A stretch of DNA of 64,000 bases from Collinsella aerofaciens (GCF_028209395.1 NZ_JAQLDQ010000010.1:1-64000), one strand, 5' to 3'; counted from the stretch's first letter, positions 20,602 through 31,736 are shown. The notes: generated by a model not told the origin, from the letters alone. Translations and numbers: made by a program.

Positions 20602-21160
20602 TGCTGGAATCCTTTCTGTAAAAGGCCTACAACCCATTAATAACCCGCGTCCGTGCAATACGCGAGTTTATTAAGGTTTATATTCTCTTTATCGCTCATT
20701 TTATTCATTTTGAAAATAGTTTAACGGTGAACGGTCGTTTTTACCCGCTCAGCGTAAAGAAGCCCAGCTCACACATGTTTACGTCATCTACGTGCGACTT
20801 TATTTAATTAGAGCAGTGATTGGGCCAGATTATGCAAACTATATCTTTGCTAAACACATAACGGACACTGCAATTATTTACTCGCACTATACGAGATTCT
20901 ATGCACTTGCAAGACAAGTATGCACCCCTGCAATAACACGGGGCTTTTCATCCAACAAAAGGGATAGCCGAACGCGCTTCACTTTGCGGCAAGCGATTGT
21001 GAGTTCGCAGTATGGAACTTTACCGTCGGGTACTGCATGAACGCCGTCGACGCCCTCTCGCTCCTGCGCGCCCAGGCAATCGAGAACATCAGCGGCGTCC
21101 CCAGTCTTTTTGCATGGCACCGCGCCGGCTCGATGGCTCTGGGACCTAAGCGAATCTTTG
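20602..21160. other. AT-rich intergenic region with a possible gene remnant
   Basis: Positions 20640-20830 are AT-rich and include the carbamate kinase promoter region on the minus strand (TATAAAC-like box about 90 nt before the gene). Positions about 20996-21165 on the plus strand read as an open, protein-like frame (SLLRAQAIENISGVPSLF) without a start codon in a sensible place. It is probably a fragment of a decayed gene. No function can be assigned. Confidence 0.35.
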
Positions 21161-21256
21161 CTATCTGCCAATTTTTGTATGATTTGGGTCATTCCTATCT
21201 GCCAATTTTTGTATGATTAGGGGCAAATCTATTTGCCAATTTTTGTCATTGAGGGG
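21161..21256 (+). repeat. Three direct repeats upstream of the AAA ATPase gene
   Basis: CTATCTGCCAATTTTTGTAT... occurs at 21161, again at 21195 and, slightly changed, at 21228 (period 33-34 nt). Each copy ends in a GGG(G)-rich segment, and the last one supplies the GAGGGG ribosome-binding site of the downstream gene. Tandem operators or leader repeats are the likely explanation. Confidence 0.8.
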
Positions 21257-21260
21257 TTTT

Positions 21261-22622
21261 ATGCTACGCCGTAAGGTCACTGACAGGCTTTTGAGCTGGA
21301 AGAACAACTCCAATAAAGCGTTGCTTGTTACTGGTGCGCGTCAGATTGGCAAGAGCTATGCGATTCGAGCGTTTGGTAAAGACAACTACGCGTCGTATTT
21401 TGAGGCCAATTTGCTGCTCGATGCCGAGGCAAGAGATGTGCTCATTGGCGCTAAGAACGCCGTTGACTTTATCAACCGCGTGGCCCTTCTTGCGGATGCA
21501 CCGCTTGTTGAGGGAGATACGCTTATCTTTGTCGATGAAATACAGGAGTATCCGCAGATCGTCACGCTCATGAAGGCGTTGGTCGAGGACGGGCGCTTTA
21601 GCTATGTCTTCTCGGGGTCTATGCTTGGGACTGAGTTTAAGGGGATCTCTTCTTTCCCGGTGGGGTATGTCGAGCACATTGTTATGCGGCCAATGGATTT
21701 TGAAGAGTTTTGTTGGGCAAACAGCATCAGCGAGAATGTGCTTGCAGACATCCGCAGCTGCCTTGTCGAGAGGCGTCCCGTCGAAAACTATATTCATGAG
21801 GTGATGCTCAAAAACTTTAGAGCTTATATCGTTTGCGGCGGCATGCCGGAGGTCGTTCAGAACTATATCGATTCGGGCTATTCGCTCGTGAGAACGCGTG
21901 AGCTTCAAATTCAGCTAGTCGATCAGTACAAAAGCGATATCTCTAAATATGCATCGACTCGAGCGTTTAACGTTCGCTCCATTTTCGAGCAAATTCCCGT
22001 TCAGCTTGAGGCGGAGTCCCATCGCTTTATCGTCTCGTCTCTAGGCGAGGGAGCTCGTCTTCAAAAATACGAGCAGGATTTCCTATGGCTGGTGAACGCA
22101 GGCGTTGGATTGATGGTCCCCCAGGTGACGGAGGCACGAAGTCCTCTCAAGAGGACGGAGAAAACGACGGCCTTTAAACTATACGAGTCCGATACAGGTA
22201 TGCTCGCATCGCGGTATCCCGGCAGCACGGCACGCGCCGTCTACCTTGACATGAAAACCCCCAACCTCGGCGGCCTCTATGAGAACGTGGTCGCACAGGA
22301 ACTCGTTGCCCTCGGAGCAGATACGTGGTACTACCAAACGCGTGAGGTCGGTGAAGTCGACTTTGTAATCGAAGGTGCCCGCGGGCATGTTGTCCCAATC
22401 GAAGTCAAATCGGGCAAGAAAGTTCGAGCACATGCAGCCCTCGACCGTTTGATGAGTGTGGGCGAGTACAAAATTCCCGAGGCCGTTGTGCTGAGCCACG
22501 AAAACCTTTGCAAAGAGGGCAAGATCCTTTACGTTCCAATCTATATGACATTCTGTCTCGATGAGTTTATGGAAAAGGACGACCCCAACAACGATTTCTC
22601 GTTTGCACCCATATCTCTCTAG
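21261..22622 (+). CDS. AAA-family ATPase with DUF4143 domain
   Basis: A 453-aa protein of the large bacterial family with an N-terminal AAA_14 ATPase and a C-terminal DUF4143 domain. The Walker A is TGARQIGKS (about residues 24-32) and the Walker B IFVDEIQEYP. The GGMPEVVQNY motif and a PD-(D/E)XK-like C-terminus follow (GEVDFVIE...PIEVKSGKK). The role of the family is not established, and members are common accessory genes. The chosen start follows GAGGGG with 4-nt spacing and removes 16 residues of upstream read-through. The unusual direct repeats before it are listed separately. Codon use is more AT-rich than in neighbouring housekeeping genes. Confidence 0.85.
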   Translation: MLRRKVTDRLLSWKNNSNKALLVTGARQIGKSYAIRAFGKDNYASYFEANLLLDAEARDVLIGAKNAVDFINRVALLADAPLVEGDTLIFVDEIQEYPQIVTLMKALVEDGRFSYVFSGSMLGTEFKGISSFPVGYVEHIVMRPMDFEEFCWANSISENVLADIRSCLVERRPVENYIHEVMLKNFRAYIVCGGMPEVVQNYIDSGYSLVRTRELQIQLVDQYKSDISKYASTRAFNVRSIFEQIPVQLEAESHRFIVSSLGEGARLQKYEQDFLWLVNAGVGLMVPQVTEARSPLKRTEKTTAFKLYESDTGMLASRYPGSTARAVYLDMKTPNLGGLYENVVAQELVALGADTWYYQTREVGEVDFVIEGARGHVVPIEVKSGKKVRAHAALDRLMSVGEYKIPEAVVLSHENLCKEGKILYVPIYMTFCLDEFMEKDDPNNDFSFAPISL

Positions 22623-22649
22623 GTCATCTGAGTCCGCAAGCCAGCCCCC

Positions 22650-22868
22650 ACGCCCAAAGTACTGCGCCTTTCGCGCCAAAGGCGCGAAACAGCAAGGGGA
22701 TAGAAGGCAGCGACAACCAACTCCCCCACTATGCCCAAAGTGCTGCGATGTTTCGCGCAAAGCGCGAAACAGCACTGGGGCAGCAGAAGGCCACAATCAG
22801 CTAGCCCTCCATGCCCAAAGTGGCGCGTGGTTTCGCGGCCACGCCGCGAAACAGCGACCGGGACAAGG
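22650..22868. repeat. Tandem hairpin repeats, period about 80 bp
   Basis: Three imperfect units start at 22650, 22731 and 22811 with GCCCAAAGTG. Each carries a strong stem-loop TTTCGCGC-AAA-GCGCGAAA (third copy TTTCGCGGC-loop-GCCGCGAAA) followed by CAGCA/CAGCG. The third unit is cut short. They follow the AAA ATPase stop and may serve as its terminator. No protein is encoded. Confidence 0.8.
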
Positions 22869-22922
22869 CACCCCCACAGCCACGTCCTTCATTCAGCCCC
22901 ACAATCCGAGGACGTAGTCGTA

Positions 22923-22980
22923 GCAGGATCTGAGGGCTGACCTTCGCGGACGTCCTCGGACATGAAAGAACCCCCGCTGC
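22923..22980. repeat. Left arm of a 58-bp perfect inverted repeat
   Basis: This 58-nt segment (starting GCAGGATCTGAGGG, ending AACCCCCGCTGC) is the exact reverse complement of 24442-24499. The two arms enclose the IS3-type element, with 4 nt and 8 nt between each arm and the IS ends. The IS appears to have inserted into the loop of a pre-existing giant palindrome. Confidence 0.92.
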
Positions 22981-23023
22981 ACACTGAACTGCGCCCCAAT
23001 TCTTGGACGGGCTAATAAGCGGC

Positions 23024-23940
23024 CTACGCCGCACATAGGGACTGATTCCGGAATTCCTCCGGGGTCAGTCCCTTCAGTTTAACCTGCCTCCTTCTCGTGT
23101 TCCAATGGATGATGTATTCGTCCAGGTCTCTCTTGAAGTCTTCGAAGCAAGGCCATTTTCTTCCGCGAAAGAACTCGTCCTTCATATGGCCGAACACCTG
23201 CTCCGTCGCGCCGTTGTCGATGCAGTTGCCCTTCCGGGACATGCTCTGCACCACGCCGGCCTCCTCCAGCCGCTTGCACCACCCGGCCTGCTGGTACTGC
23301 CAGCCCATGTCCGAGTGCAGGACCGGCCTGGAGCCCTCGGGCATCTTGGACACGAGCTGGTCGAGCAGCTCGTGCTGCTGGGCCATGTTGGGATGCAGCG
23401 ACGTGGACCAGGCGACGATCTCCTTGCTGCCGAAATCGTAGACCGGCGCGAAGTAGGCCTTGCCCCAGGGCTGCTTGAACTCGGTGACGTCGGTGCCCAT
23501 CTTCTCCCACGGCCCGTCGGCGGCGAAGTCCCTGCCGATGACGTTCTCGAAGGTCTTTCCGACCTTGCCCCTGTACGAGTTGTACCTGTGGTAGTCGGTC
23601 TCGCGGCGGATCCCGCAGCTGATGCCCATCTCGCGCATCATCTTCAGCGTCGTCTTGTCGGCTATGCGCACGCCCTGCTCGGCGCGCAGGCACATGGCGA
23701 TCTGCCTGTGGCCGCACCCGTTGGCGGTGCGCGAGAATATCTCGGCGGCGGCCTCCCAGAGCTCGGGCCTGGTGGGAGCCTTCGGGTGCGACAGCGCGTA
23801 GTAGTAGCTCGACCTCGCCAGGCCGGCGCACTCGAGCAGGTCGGCGAGGGGGTATTGCCCTGAAAGCCCGCTCACGACCGCGGCCTTCTCGCCGTTCGAG
23901 AGCGTTTCTCCGCCTTCAGGGCGATCGATTTTTTTAGGTA
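23024..23940 (-). CDS. IS3-family transposase OrfB (DDE integrase)
   Basis: The catalytic part of the transposase, about 305 codons, read in the -1 frame after the A7 slippery tract. The N-terminal HTH_21-like region (HRQIAMCLR) is followed by the rve integrase core. Its DDE triad is visible: Asp in GTDVTEFKQPWG, Asp in LHSDMGWQYQ, and Glu in GATEQVFGHMKDEFF. The terminal WNTRRRQVKLKGLTPEEFR segment is the standard OrfB ending. It is probably made as an OrfAB fusion, and a start of its own was not identified. Confidence 0.88.
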
Positions 23941-24387
23941 GGCGTTCTCCGCCTCGAGCCTCTTGATCCTGCGCTCGAGCTCCTGCTCGCGCGTCGTCTC
24001 CCCGGACGGGGAGCCGGACCCCCTCGGCCTCCCCCTGGGCTTTGGCCTGAGCGCCTCCGGGCCCTCCTCCCTGTACGCCTTCAGCCATTTCTTGAAAGGG
24101 CTTGGCGAGGCTATCCCGAACTTCTCCATGGCCTCGGGCTTCGTCATGCCATCGTCGACGACCGCCCTGACGGCGGCCAGCTTCGTCTCGAACGAATAGG
24201 CGGTGTGCTTCTTTCCCATCATGGCCAGAACCTCGATACCAGCAGACCTGTAGGTGCACAGCCATTCTCTCACGGTTTCCTCCGGCATCCCGAGAAGGGC
24301 CGCGATCGCCGTGCGGCCGTGCCCCCCGTCGTGCAGCTCTGCCGCTCGCAGTCTCATCCCGACGTCGTACAAAGCGTTTCCAGCCAT
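23872..24387 (-). CDS. IS3-family transposase OrfA (helix-turn-helix)
   Basis: A 171-aa DNA-binding subunit with two helix-turn-helix regions (HGRTAIAALLGMPEETVREWL and SFETKLAAVRAVVDDG...). An Arg/Pro/Gly linker and a leucine-zipper-like coiled coil follow (ELERRIKRLEAENAYLKKS). The long, double-HTH OrfA is typical of the IS150 branch. GGGAGGC precedes ATG 24387 at good spacing. Its coding sequence overlaps OrfB around the A7 tract, where ribosomes are expected to shift to make OrfAB. Confidence 0.88.
   Translation of the reverse strand: MAGNALYDVGMRLRAAELHDGGHGRTAIAALLGMPEETVREWLCTYRSAGIEVLAMMGKKHTAYSFETKLAAVRAVVDDGMTKPEAMEKFGIASPSPFKKWLKAYREEGPEALRPKPRGRPRGSGSPSGETTREQELERRIKRLEAENAYLKKSIALKAEKRSRTARRPRS
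23929..23935 (-). promoter_or_regulatory. Programmed -1 frameshift site (A7) of the IS
   Basis: On the minus strand CTAAAAAAATCG lies exactly where OrfA and OrfB frames overlap. The OrfA frame reads through LKKSIALK and the -1 frame into OrfB. This is the usual position and composition of an IS3 slippery site. Confidence 0.75.
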
Positions 24388-24441
24388 AAAAAAGCCTCCC
24401 ATTTCTTGTGTCCAAGAAATGGGAGGCAGTTCACGTAGTGC

Positions 24442-24499
24442 GCAGCGGGGGTTCTTTCATGTCCGAGGACGTCCGCGAAGGTCAGCCCTCAGATCCTGC
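24442..24499. repeat. Right arm of the 58-bp perfect inverted repeat
   Basis: Exact reverse complement of 22923-22980. It lies only 10 nt after the nifJ stop codon, so before the IS insertion the palindrome would have been a long hairpin between the ends of the convergent ATPase and nifJ genes, possibly a bidirectional terminator. Confidence 0.92.
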
Positions 24500-24509
24500 G
24501 GTGGGAGAC

Positions 24510-28049
<3,540 letters not shown>

Positions 28050-28394
28050 ATACCCCTCTCCTCTCATATAGGTATACAGGCCCCGGCGATCGCCGGGATA
28101 TTGGCGTGATGGGATTTTCGCTGTTGCTTCCAATCATCTGGCAGGCAGACTGAGCAGCAGGTACATGGCGTGGAGAGAAGGCATGCCGAGGCGAGGAGGG
28201 CTGCACGCACTCCACAGGCCCAGCTGCCCGTCTTGCACATGACCGGGCGCCGCAAAGGCCGCATACCGGATGCTCCCGGGCACGCCCCGGCGATGGGAAG
28301 CGCCCGCAACGGAAATCCGCATGCGGGTTTATTGTACCCCGCCGCCAAGCCATATTTCGGCAAATATAGGTGGGCGGTAAAGGTTTACCTCGGG
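28050..28394 (-). promoter_or_regulatory. Long leader and probable promoter of nifJ
   Basis: No gene is seen in this stretch. On the minus strand a TACAAT box (plus positions 28331-28336) is the best -10 candidate, which would give a leader of about 280 nt. The leader holds a palindrome CCCGGCGATCGCCGGG close to the start codon. No matching -35 box is clear and no known riboswitch class was recognised. Confidence 0.35.
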
Positions 28395-28930
28395 TGACCG
28401 CCAAGGGTCAAAATGATTCCTTCGTCCCCAGGCGATCAGCCCCGGCGTGCCAAGGAGTGTCCCGGGGTGCCGGCAGAAAAGGAACGTCCCTGTCTGCCGG
28501 CTAGAGGGCGCCGAGGAGGATGGCGTAGGTGGTGGATTCGCCGAGTTTGAGTTCGTCGCCGGGATTGAGCTGGGCGGAGCGGCCGGGCTCCACCTGGGTG
28601 CAGACGCTCGTGGCCCCGTTTACTACCACTGTGCCGTTGGTTGACGACAGGTCCTCGACGTGCCAGGCATTTTGAGCATCGCACCAGATATGGGCATGGC
28701 GAGCCGAGACATCGTCGCCGACGTCGGTGATGTCGCCCTCCCCCGTGGCCAGCGCGCCGATCTCGACGCCCTCCTCGCTCGGTTGAATCCAGCGCGGAGC
28801 GCTCACCACGTAGCCGTTTTGCACGCACAGCAGTCCCAGCGGATGCGCCGGCGCGACCTCGTGCTCGCCCGCGACCGAAGATGTGCTCAGCGAGCGCGGC
28901 GTCGACGTGTCGCCGCCACGGGTCGCATGA
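28395..28930. repeat. Left direct repeat flanking the accessory island
   Basis: This segment is homologous, without gaps at a constant offset of 6745 nt, to 35140-35675. It covers the 3' flank (TGACCGCCAAGGG...), a GGGGAC-type repeat and the C-terminal half of an FHA gene. Most differences lie at third codon positions, and about nine amino acids in ten are the same. The repeats bracket 6.2 kb of foreign-looking DNA. Confidence 0.9.
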
Positions 28931-28983
28931 GCGCGGCGGCTCGCCCGACTTGGAACTAAGGCGGGCGTGAGAGCAAACGGCAT
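28501..28983 (-). pseudogene. Truncated copy of the FHA-domain gene
   Basis: The open frame gives 160 aa, of which the last 137 or so match the C-terminal half of the 312-aa FHA protein encoded at 35246-36184, including the complete FHA domain (SARHAHIW, VEDLSSTNGTVVNG-like core). The N-terminal domain of the parent is missing. The first 25 residues come from unrelated island sequence and the putative ATG has a poor ribosome-binding site. It is therefore probably a remnant, though the preserved FHA fold leaves open that a short protein is still made. Confidence 0.8.
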
Positions 28984-29499
28984 AGGGAACGAATCTTGCG
29001 GATGTACTCCTCGACGTCAGGCAGGTAAGCCCCACGAAGTCACCGGGGAGGCCCAAGCGGCCCGGCACCACTTCCAGATTCTGACCAGGGCGAGTCGTTC
29101 GCCGGTGGCTGAAGGCTCGCTCCCACCCAAAAGGGGAGATTCGCGTTGTTCCCCAATCGCTCTCGCATCTTTCATTTTGCTCGAGGTGGGCTATAAAAAC
29201 TTTCCTGGTGAAAGGCGGCGATTGGTTTCCTTTCTTTCTAGAGGAGCGCGCCTGTAATCTGTTTTCATCCTAAATCAAGTTAAGATCGGACCTTCCAGAG
29301 GCAAGTCGACTCAAACTGCGAGGCTCCATGTTGGAATAAAGAGCGCTGTCGAAGTGCCAACAACACAAAGCTTGCCAGTCTCAAATAGAACCTTTTGGGA
29401 GTCCGATTGGGCCGCACACCGAATCCCCGCTGGTGGTTTTTTATAGCTGCGCAACAATAAACAAGGTTAGTGCCAGTCCAGCATGAAATTGAGGAACGT
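28931..29499 (+). other. Left end of the island and leader of the radical SAM gene
   Basis: No coding region is supported here. GC content falls from left to right across this stretch, marking the junction of chromosomal and island DNA. The promoter of the radical SAM gene must lie here. TATAAAAAC near 29190 and a TTTTTTATAG segment near 29440 are AT-rich candidates, but no paired -35/-10 boxes could be fixed. Confidence 0.4.
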
Positions 29500-30858
29500 A
29501 TGCATTTTTTCTCAGTAAGTGATCGTCGTTACTGCTTCGATGAGGTCACTCGCAATTGCTTTCAGGTTGACCAAGCATCAGAAGATGCGCTTCGCATATT
29601 TGAAGCATCGGGAAGAACGGTCAACTCGAAGTTGCTAACAAAGTCACTTGCTGCGAAAGGCTACGACCAAACGACCATAGCAGAACTTGAAGACGACATT
29701 GATGAGTATCAACGATTGTCTGAGCGGACTTTCTTAACAAAAGACACGCCTCGAAAACTTAGATCCATCGAACTCCACGTTTCACATGCATGCAACCTTG
29801 GTTGTAGTTACTGTTTTGCCGGTAAAGGAGATTATGGAACGTCTCCTCTGCTGATGACAGACGAGATAGCCTTCAAGGCGGTCGACTACCTCGTCGCAAG
29901 TTCATCGGAAAACGAAACGCTTGCGATCGTCTTTTTTGGTGGGGAACCCATGATTAACGAGCCGCTGATATGGAAAACGGTCGACTATTCAAAAAGAATA
30001 TACCCCAATAGAAACTTTACCTATTCTATTACGACCAACGGAACGCTTTTGAATGACACTGCTGTGAATTCTTTCAAGGAGCACGGGTTTTCTGTTCTGA
30101 TTAGTCTCGATGGTACAGGATGCAAGCACGATGCATCGCGCCCGTACAAGACGGGAGGCGGCTCTTTCTCCGATATCGACAAAAACGTTCGTCGTTTTTC
30201 CGAGTCGTTCCCCTTCGGCGCAAGAGCGACCTTAACAAATAATAACTGTAACCTTGTTGAAGACTATCTTCAGTTTAAAGAGATGGGCTTCAGAAGGATT
30301 TACTTCTCGCCCGTGAGCTCATTCGATGAGAATATCAAACTCGACGAACACTCATTAAACAAAATCAGGGCGGGCCTAATAGATTTGGCGGATCAATATC
30401 TCAAACAGATTGATCAAGGGGAAAAGCCCTTGTTTAGAACATTGAAAACTGCAGTTGATTTGATTATGAGCAACAGGATCGCCTTTGTCGGATGCGGGGC
30501 TGGCAGGCGTTTTATTTCCGTGACTCCCGAAGGGGACGTATACCCCTGTCACAGGTTTGTCGGGATGATGCGATTCAAAATGGGCAACATCGTCACCGGA
30601 ATTGACGAAACTAGGTATATTGAAAACTGGAGTCAGGGTGTCGAAAAAAGAATTGACTGTACGGACTGTTGGGCTCGGTCTTTCTGTGGTGGGGGCTGTA
30701 GCTGGGAGGCTGCAGACGAGCACGGCTACTTGCCCAAGAGTCTACACCCTGCATCATGTGAATATAGAAAAATGTGCTACGAGATGGCTTTTGACCTTAT
30801 TTCCCGCCACTCATCTTCGCAGGAGAAAAATCAACGAGAAGCTACTGTATCGGAATAA
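29500..30858 (+). CDS. Radical SAM-SPASM ranthipeptide maturase (PapB/SCIFF-maturase-like)
   Basis: A 452-aa peptide-modifying enzyme. The N-terminal 75 residues resemble the leader-binding region of SCIFF/PapB-type maturases (HFFSVSDRRYCFDEVTRNCF). The radical SAM CX3CX2C motif is Cys98, Cys102 and Cys105 (CNLGCSYC), followed by FFGGEP and an ITTNGT strand. The C-terminal SPASM domain carries the expected Cys series (FVGCGAGRR, YPCHRF, CTDCWARSFCGGGCSW, ASCEYRKMC) for two auxiliary 4Fe-4S clusters. In this family the enzyme forms thioether links from Cys sulfur to a non-alpha carbon of an acceptor residue. Two Cys/Asp-rich peptides are encoded directly downstream. GAGGA precedes ATG 29500; an upstream in-frame GTG at 29470 is the alternative. 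Codon use is AT-richer than in flanking genes. Confidence 0.88.
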   Translation: MHFFSVSDRRYCFDEVTRNCFQVDQASEDALRIFEASGRTVNSKLLTKSLAAKGYDQTTIAELEDDIDEYQRLSERTFLTKDTPRKLRSIELHVSHACNLGCSYCFAGKGDYGTSPLLMTDEIAFKAVDYLVASSSENETLAIVFFGGEPMINEPLIWKTVDYSKRIYPNRNFTYSITTNGTLLNDTAVNSFKEHGFSVLISLDGTGCKHDASRPYKTGGGSFSDIDKNVRRFSESFPFGARATLTNNNCNLVEDYLQFKEMGFRRIYFSPVSSFDENIKLDEHSLNKIRAGLIDLADQYLKQIDQGEKPLFRTLKTAVDLIMSNRIAFVGCGAGRRFISVTPEGDVYPCHRFVGMMRFKMGNIVTGIDETRYIENWSQGVEKRIDCTDCWARSFCGGGCSWEAADEHGYLPKSLHPASCEYRKMCYEMAFDLISRHSSSQEKNQREATVSE

Positions 30859-31015
30859 GCGGTTCAGCGCATTGCTGTCACCATTGTGGAGGTGTTCGTT
30901 CTTCTGATTACCGTCTGCGAAGCTTATTGCTACGTTCGCCGAAACCATTCTAGAAATATGGTGAACTAGACATCTTGGTTTGTTATACACAATATTGAGG
31001 TTTTTCTGCACTCAA

Positions 31016-31022
31016 AGGGAGG
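31016..31022 (+). promoter_or_regulatory. Ribosome-binding site fixing the GTG start of precursor 1
   Basis: AGGGAGG lies 5-6 nt before GTG 31028. It decides the start: the open frame extends upstream, but only this start yields the N-terminus MKHIHP that is shared with the second precursor. Confidence 0.8.
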
Positions 31023-31027
31023 TAGTC

Positions 31028-31231
31028 GTGAAGCATATTCATCCGATTAATCTAGGAAGTGGCGACGAGGCAGGCGTGAAGCCGATGTCTTTTGACTGCC
31101 TCTTGGGCATTACTGACATCTGTACTGTTTATGATAAAGCAGATGGCTGTGGTGCATACGATTACTGCGACTATGACATGGATGGCGGCAGCATCTGCGT
31201 TGTAGATCACTGTGGCATTGATCAAACGTAG
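31028..31231 (+). CDS. Ranthipeptide precursor peptide 1 (Cys-Asp repeats)
   Basis: A 67-aa peptide starting from GTG with a strong AGGGAGG site. The leader begins MKHIHP and is followed by a Cys/Asp-rich core. Cys residues are at 24, 32, 41, 47, 57 and 62. Each is followed by an Asp: C24-D30, C32-D36 and C41-D45 (CX3D), C47-D50, C57-D60 and C62-D65 (CX2D). CX3D repeats are the hallmark of PapA, the freyrasin precursor, in which PapB links each Cys to the beta-carbon of Asp. The role as maturase substrate is inferred from this pattern, the adjacency to the radical SAM gene (169-bp gap) and the paralogue downstream. The core activity is unknown. Confidence 0.8.
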   Translation: MKHIHPINLGSGDEAGVKPMSFDCLLGITDICTVYDKADGCGAYDYCDYDMDGGSICVVDHCGIDQT

Positions 31232-31261
31232 TCTCTAATTGGATTAAGGTGAGGAGCTGTT

Positions 31262-31441
31262 ATGAAGCATATCCATCCTGTTGGTTCAAATGAACATCCT
31301 CCCGTTGAGCCTTGTTGTCTTGGAGTTGATATATGCAATTTTTACGACATCGCCGAGTGCCCTGTTGCGGATTGGTGCTATGTCGATAAAGAATCAAGCT
31401 GTGTTTTGCCAGCAGATTGGTGCGATCCAGTTGACGAGTAG
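31262..31441 (+). CDS. Ranthipeptide precursor peptide 2 (Cys-Asp repeats)
   Basis: A 59-aa peptide, below common gene-calling limits, 30 nt after precursor 1 and preceded by GGTGAGGAG. It shares the first six residues MKHIHP and an alignable core (CL-G-DIC-x2-YD-x-A) with precursor 1. Cys residues are at 18, 19, 25, 33, 39, 47 and 54. The Cys-Asp spacings are C19-D23, C25-D29, C33-D37 and C54-D58 (CX3D), C39-D42 (CX2D) and C47-D52 (CX4D). Compared with precursor 1 it has a shorter leader, an extra Cys at 18 and two Trp residues in ADWC segments. It is probably co-transcribed with precursor 1. Confidence 0.8.
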   Translation: MKHIHPVGSNEHPPVEPCCLGVDICNFYDIAECPVADWCYVDKESSCVLPADWCDPVDE

Positions 31442-31519
31442 TTTTGTGGCTAGGAACTATTTGGTCCAATTCAGAATAAGATGGGAACAAATACCAAAAT
31501 CTCGTGTCTGGGAGGAGTT

Positions 31520-31627
31520 ATGCCATTATTGCAAGGTCTCGTTGGATTAGCCTTTATACTTGCGTTATATCTGGCACCTTTTTTAATTCTATTCTTCATT
31601 ATCCGACTCTTTCTTCGGAGAAAATAG
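31520..31627 (+). CDS. 35-aa single-helix membrane peptide
   Basis: A very short reading frame preceded by a strong GGGAGGAG ribosome-binding site at 4-5 nt. The product (MPLLQGLVGLAFIL..., ending RLFLRRK) is one hydrophobic helix with a basic C-terminal tail, so it should insert in the membrane with the tail inside. It lies 78 nt after precursor 2 and just before a terminator-like hairpin, so it is probably the last gene of the precursor transcript. A role in immunity, export or toxin action is possible, but nothing in the sequence decides. Confidence 0.6.
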   Translation: MPLLQGLVGLAFILALYLAPFLILFFIIRLFLRRK

Positions 31628-31691
31628 GAGTGTCACGCAAACATTAGCGTAGCTTTCTTCCAATATGAGCCGAGCATTGGCAAGTGGAATA

Positions 31692-31736
31692 AGAAGCCCG
31701 ACCGTTCGCCACATGAAAGTGATCGGACGGGCTTCT
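31692..31736 (+). terminator. Terminator-like hairpin after the precursor genes
   Basis: AGAAGCCCGACCG pairs with CGGACGGGCTTCT with one mismatch, around a loop of about 19 nt, followed by CTATTTAA. It ends the block of short plus-strand genes. The T-run is weak. Confidence 0.6.

Larger units (their letters stand above)
22985..24433 (-). mobile_element. IS3-family (IS150-like) insertion sequence
   Basis: A 1449-bp element bounded by imperfect terminal inverted repeats that begin TGAACTGCGCCCCAATTCTT on the left and TGAACTGCCTCCCATTTCTT on the right, read inward. It encodes an OrfA and an OrfB joined by a probable -1 frameshift at an A7 tract (minus strand, 23935-23929). No clear 3-4 bp target duplication is visible (left flank CAC, right flank CGT). 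Both reading frames look intact, so it may still be active. Confidence 0.9.

Noticed and set aside
20792..21040. Plus-strand open frame of 82 codons before the AAA ATPase
   Set aside because: No ribosome-binding site, composition typical of random AT-rich sequence, and a competing protein-like frame overlaps its end.
28050..28394. Riboswitch in the nifJ leader
   Set aside because: The leader is long and structured, but no conserved core of a known riboswitch class could be recognised by eye.
30859..30970. Small hydrophobic frame directly after the radical SAM stop codon
   Set aside because: It is in the same frame as the maturase after its TAA and lacks an ATG and a properly spaced ribosome-binding site.
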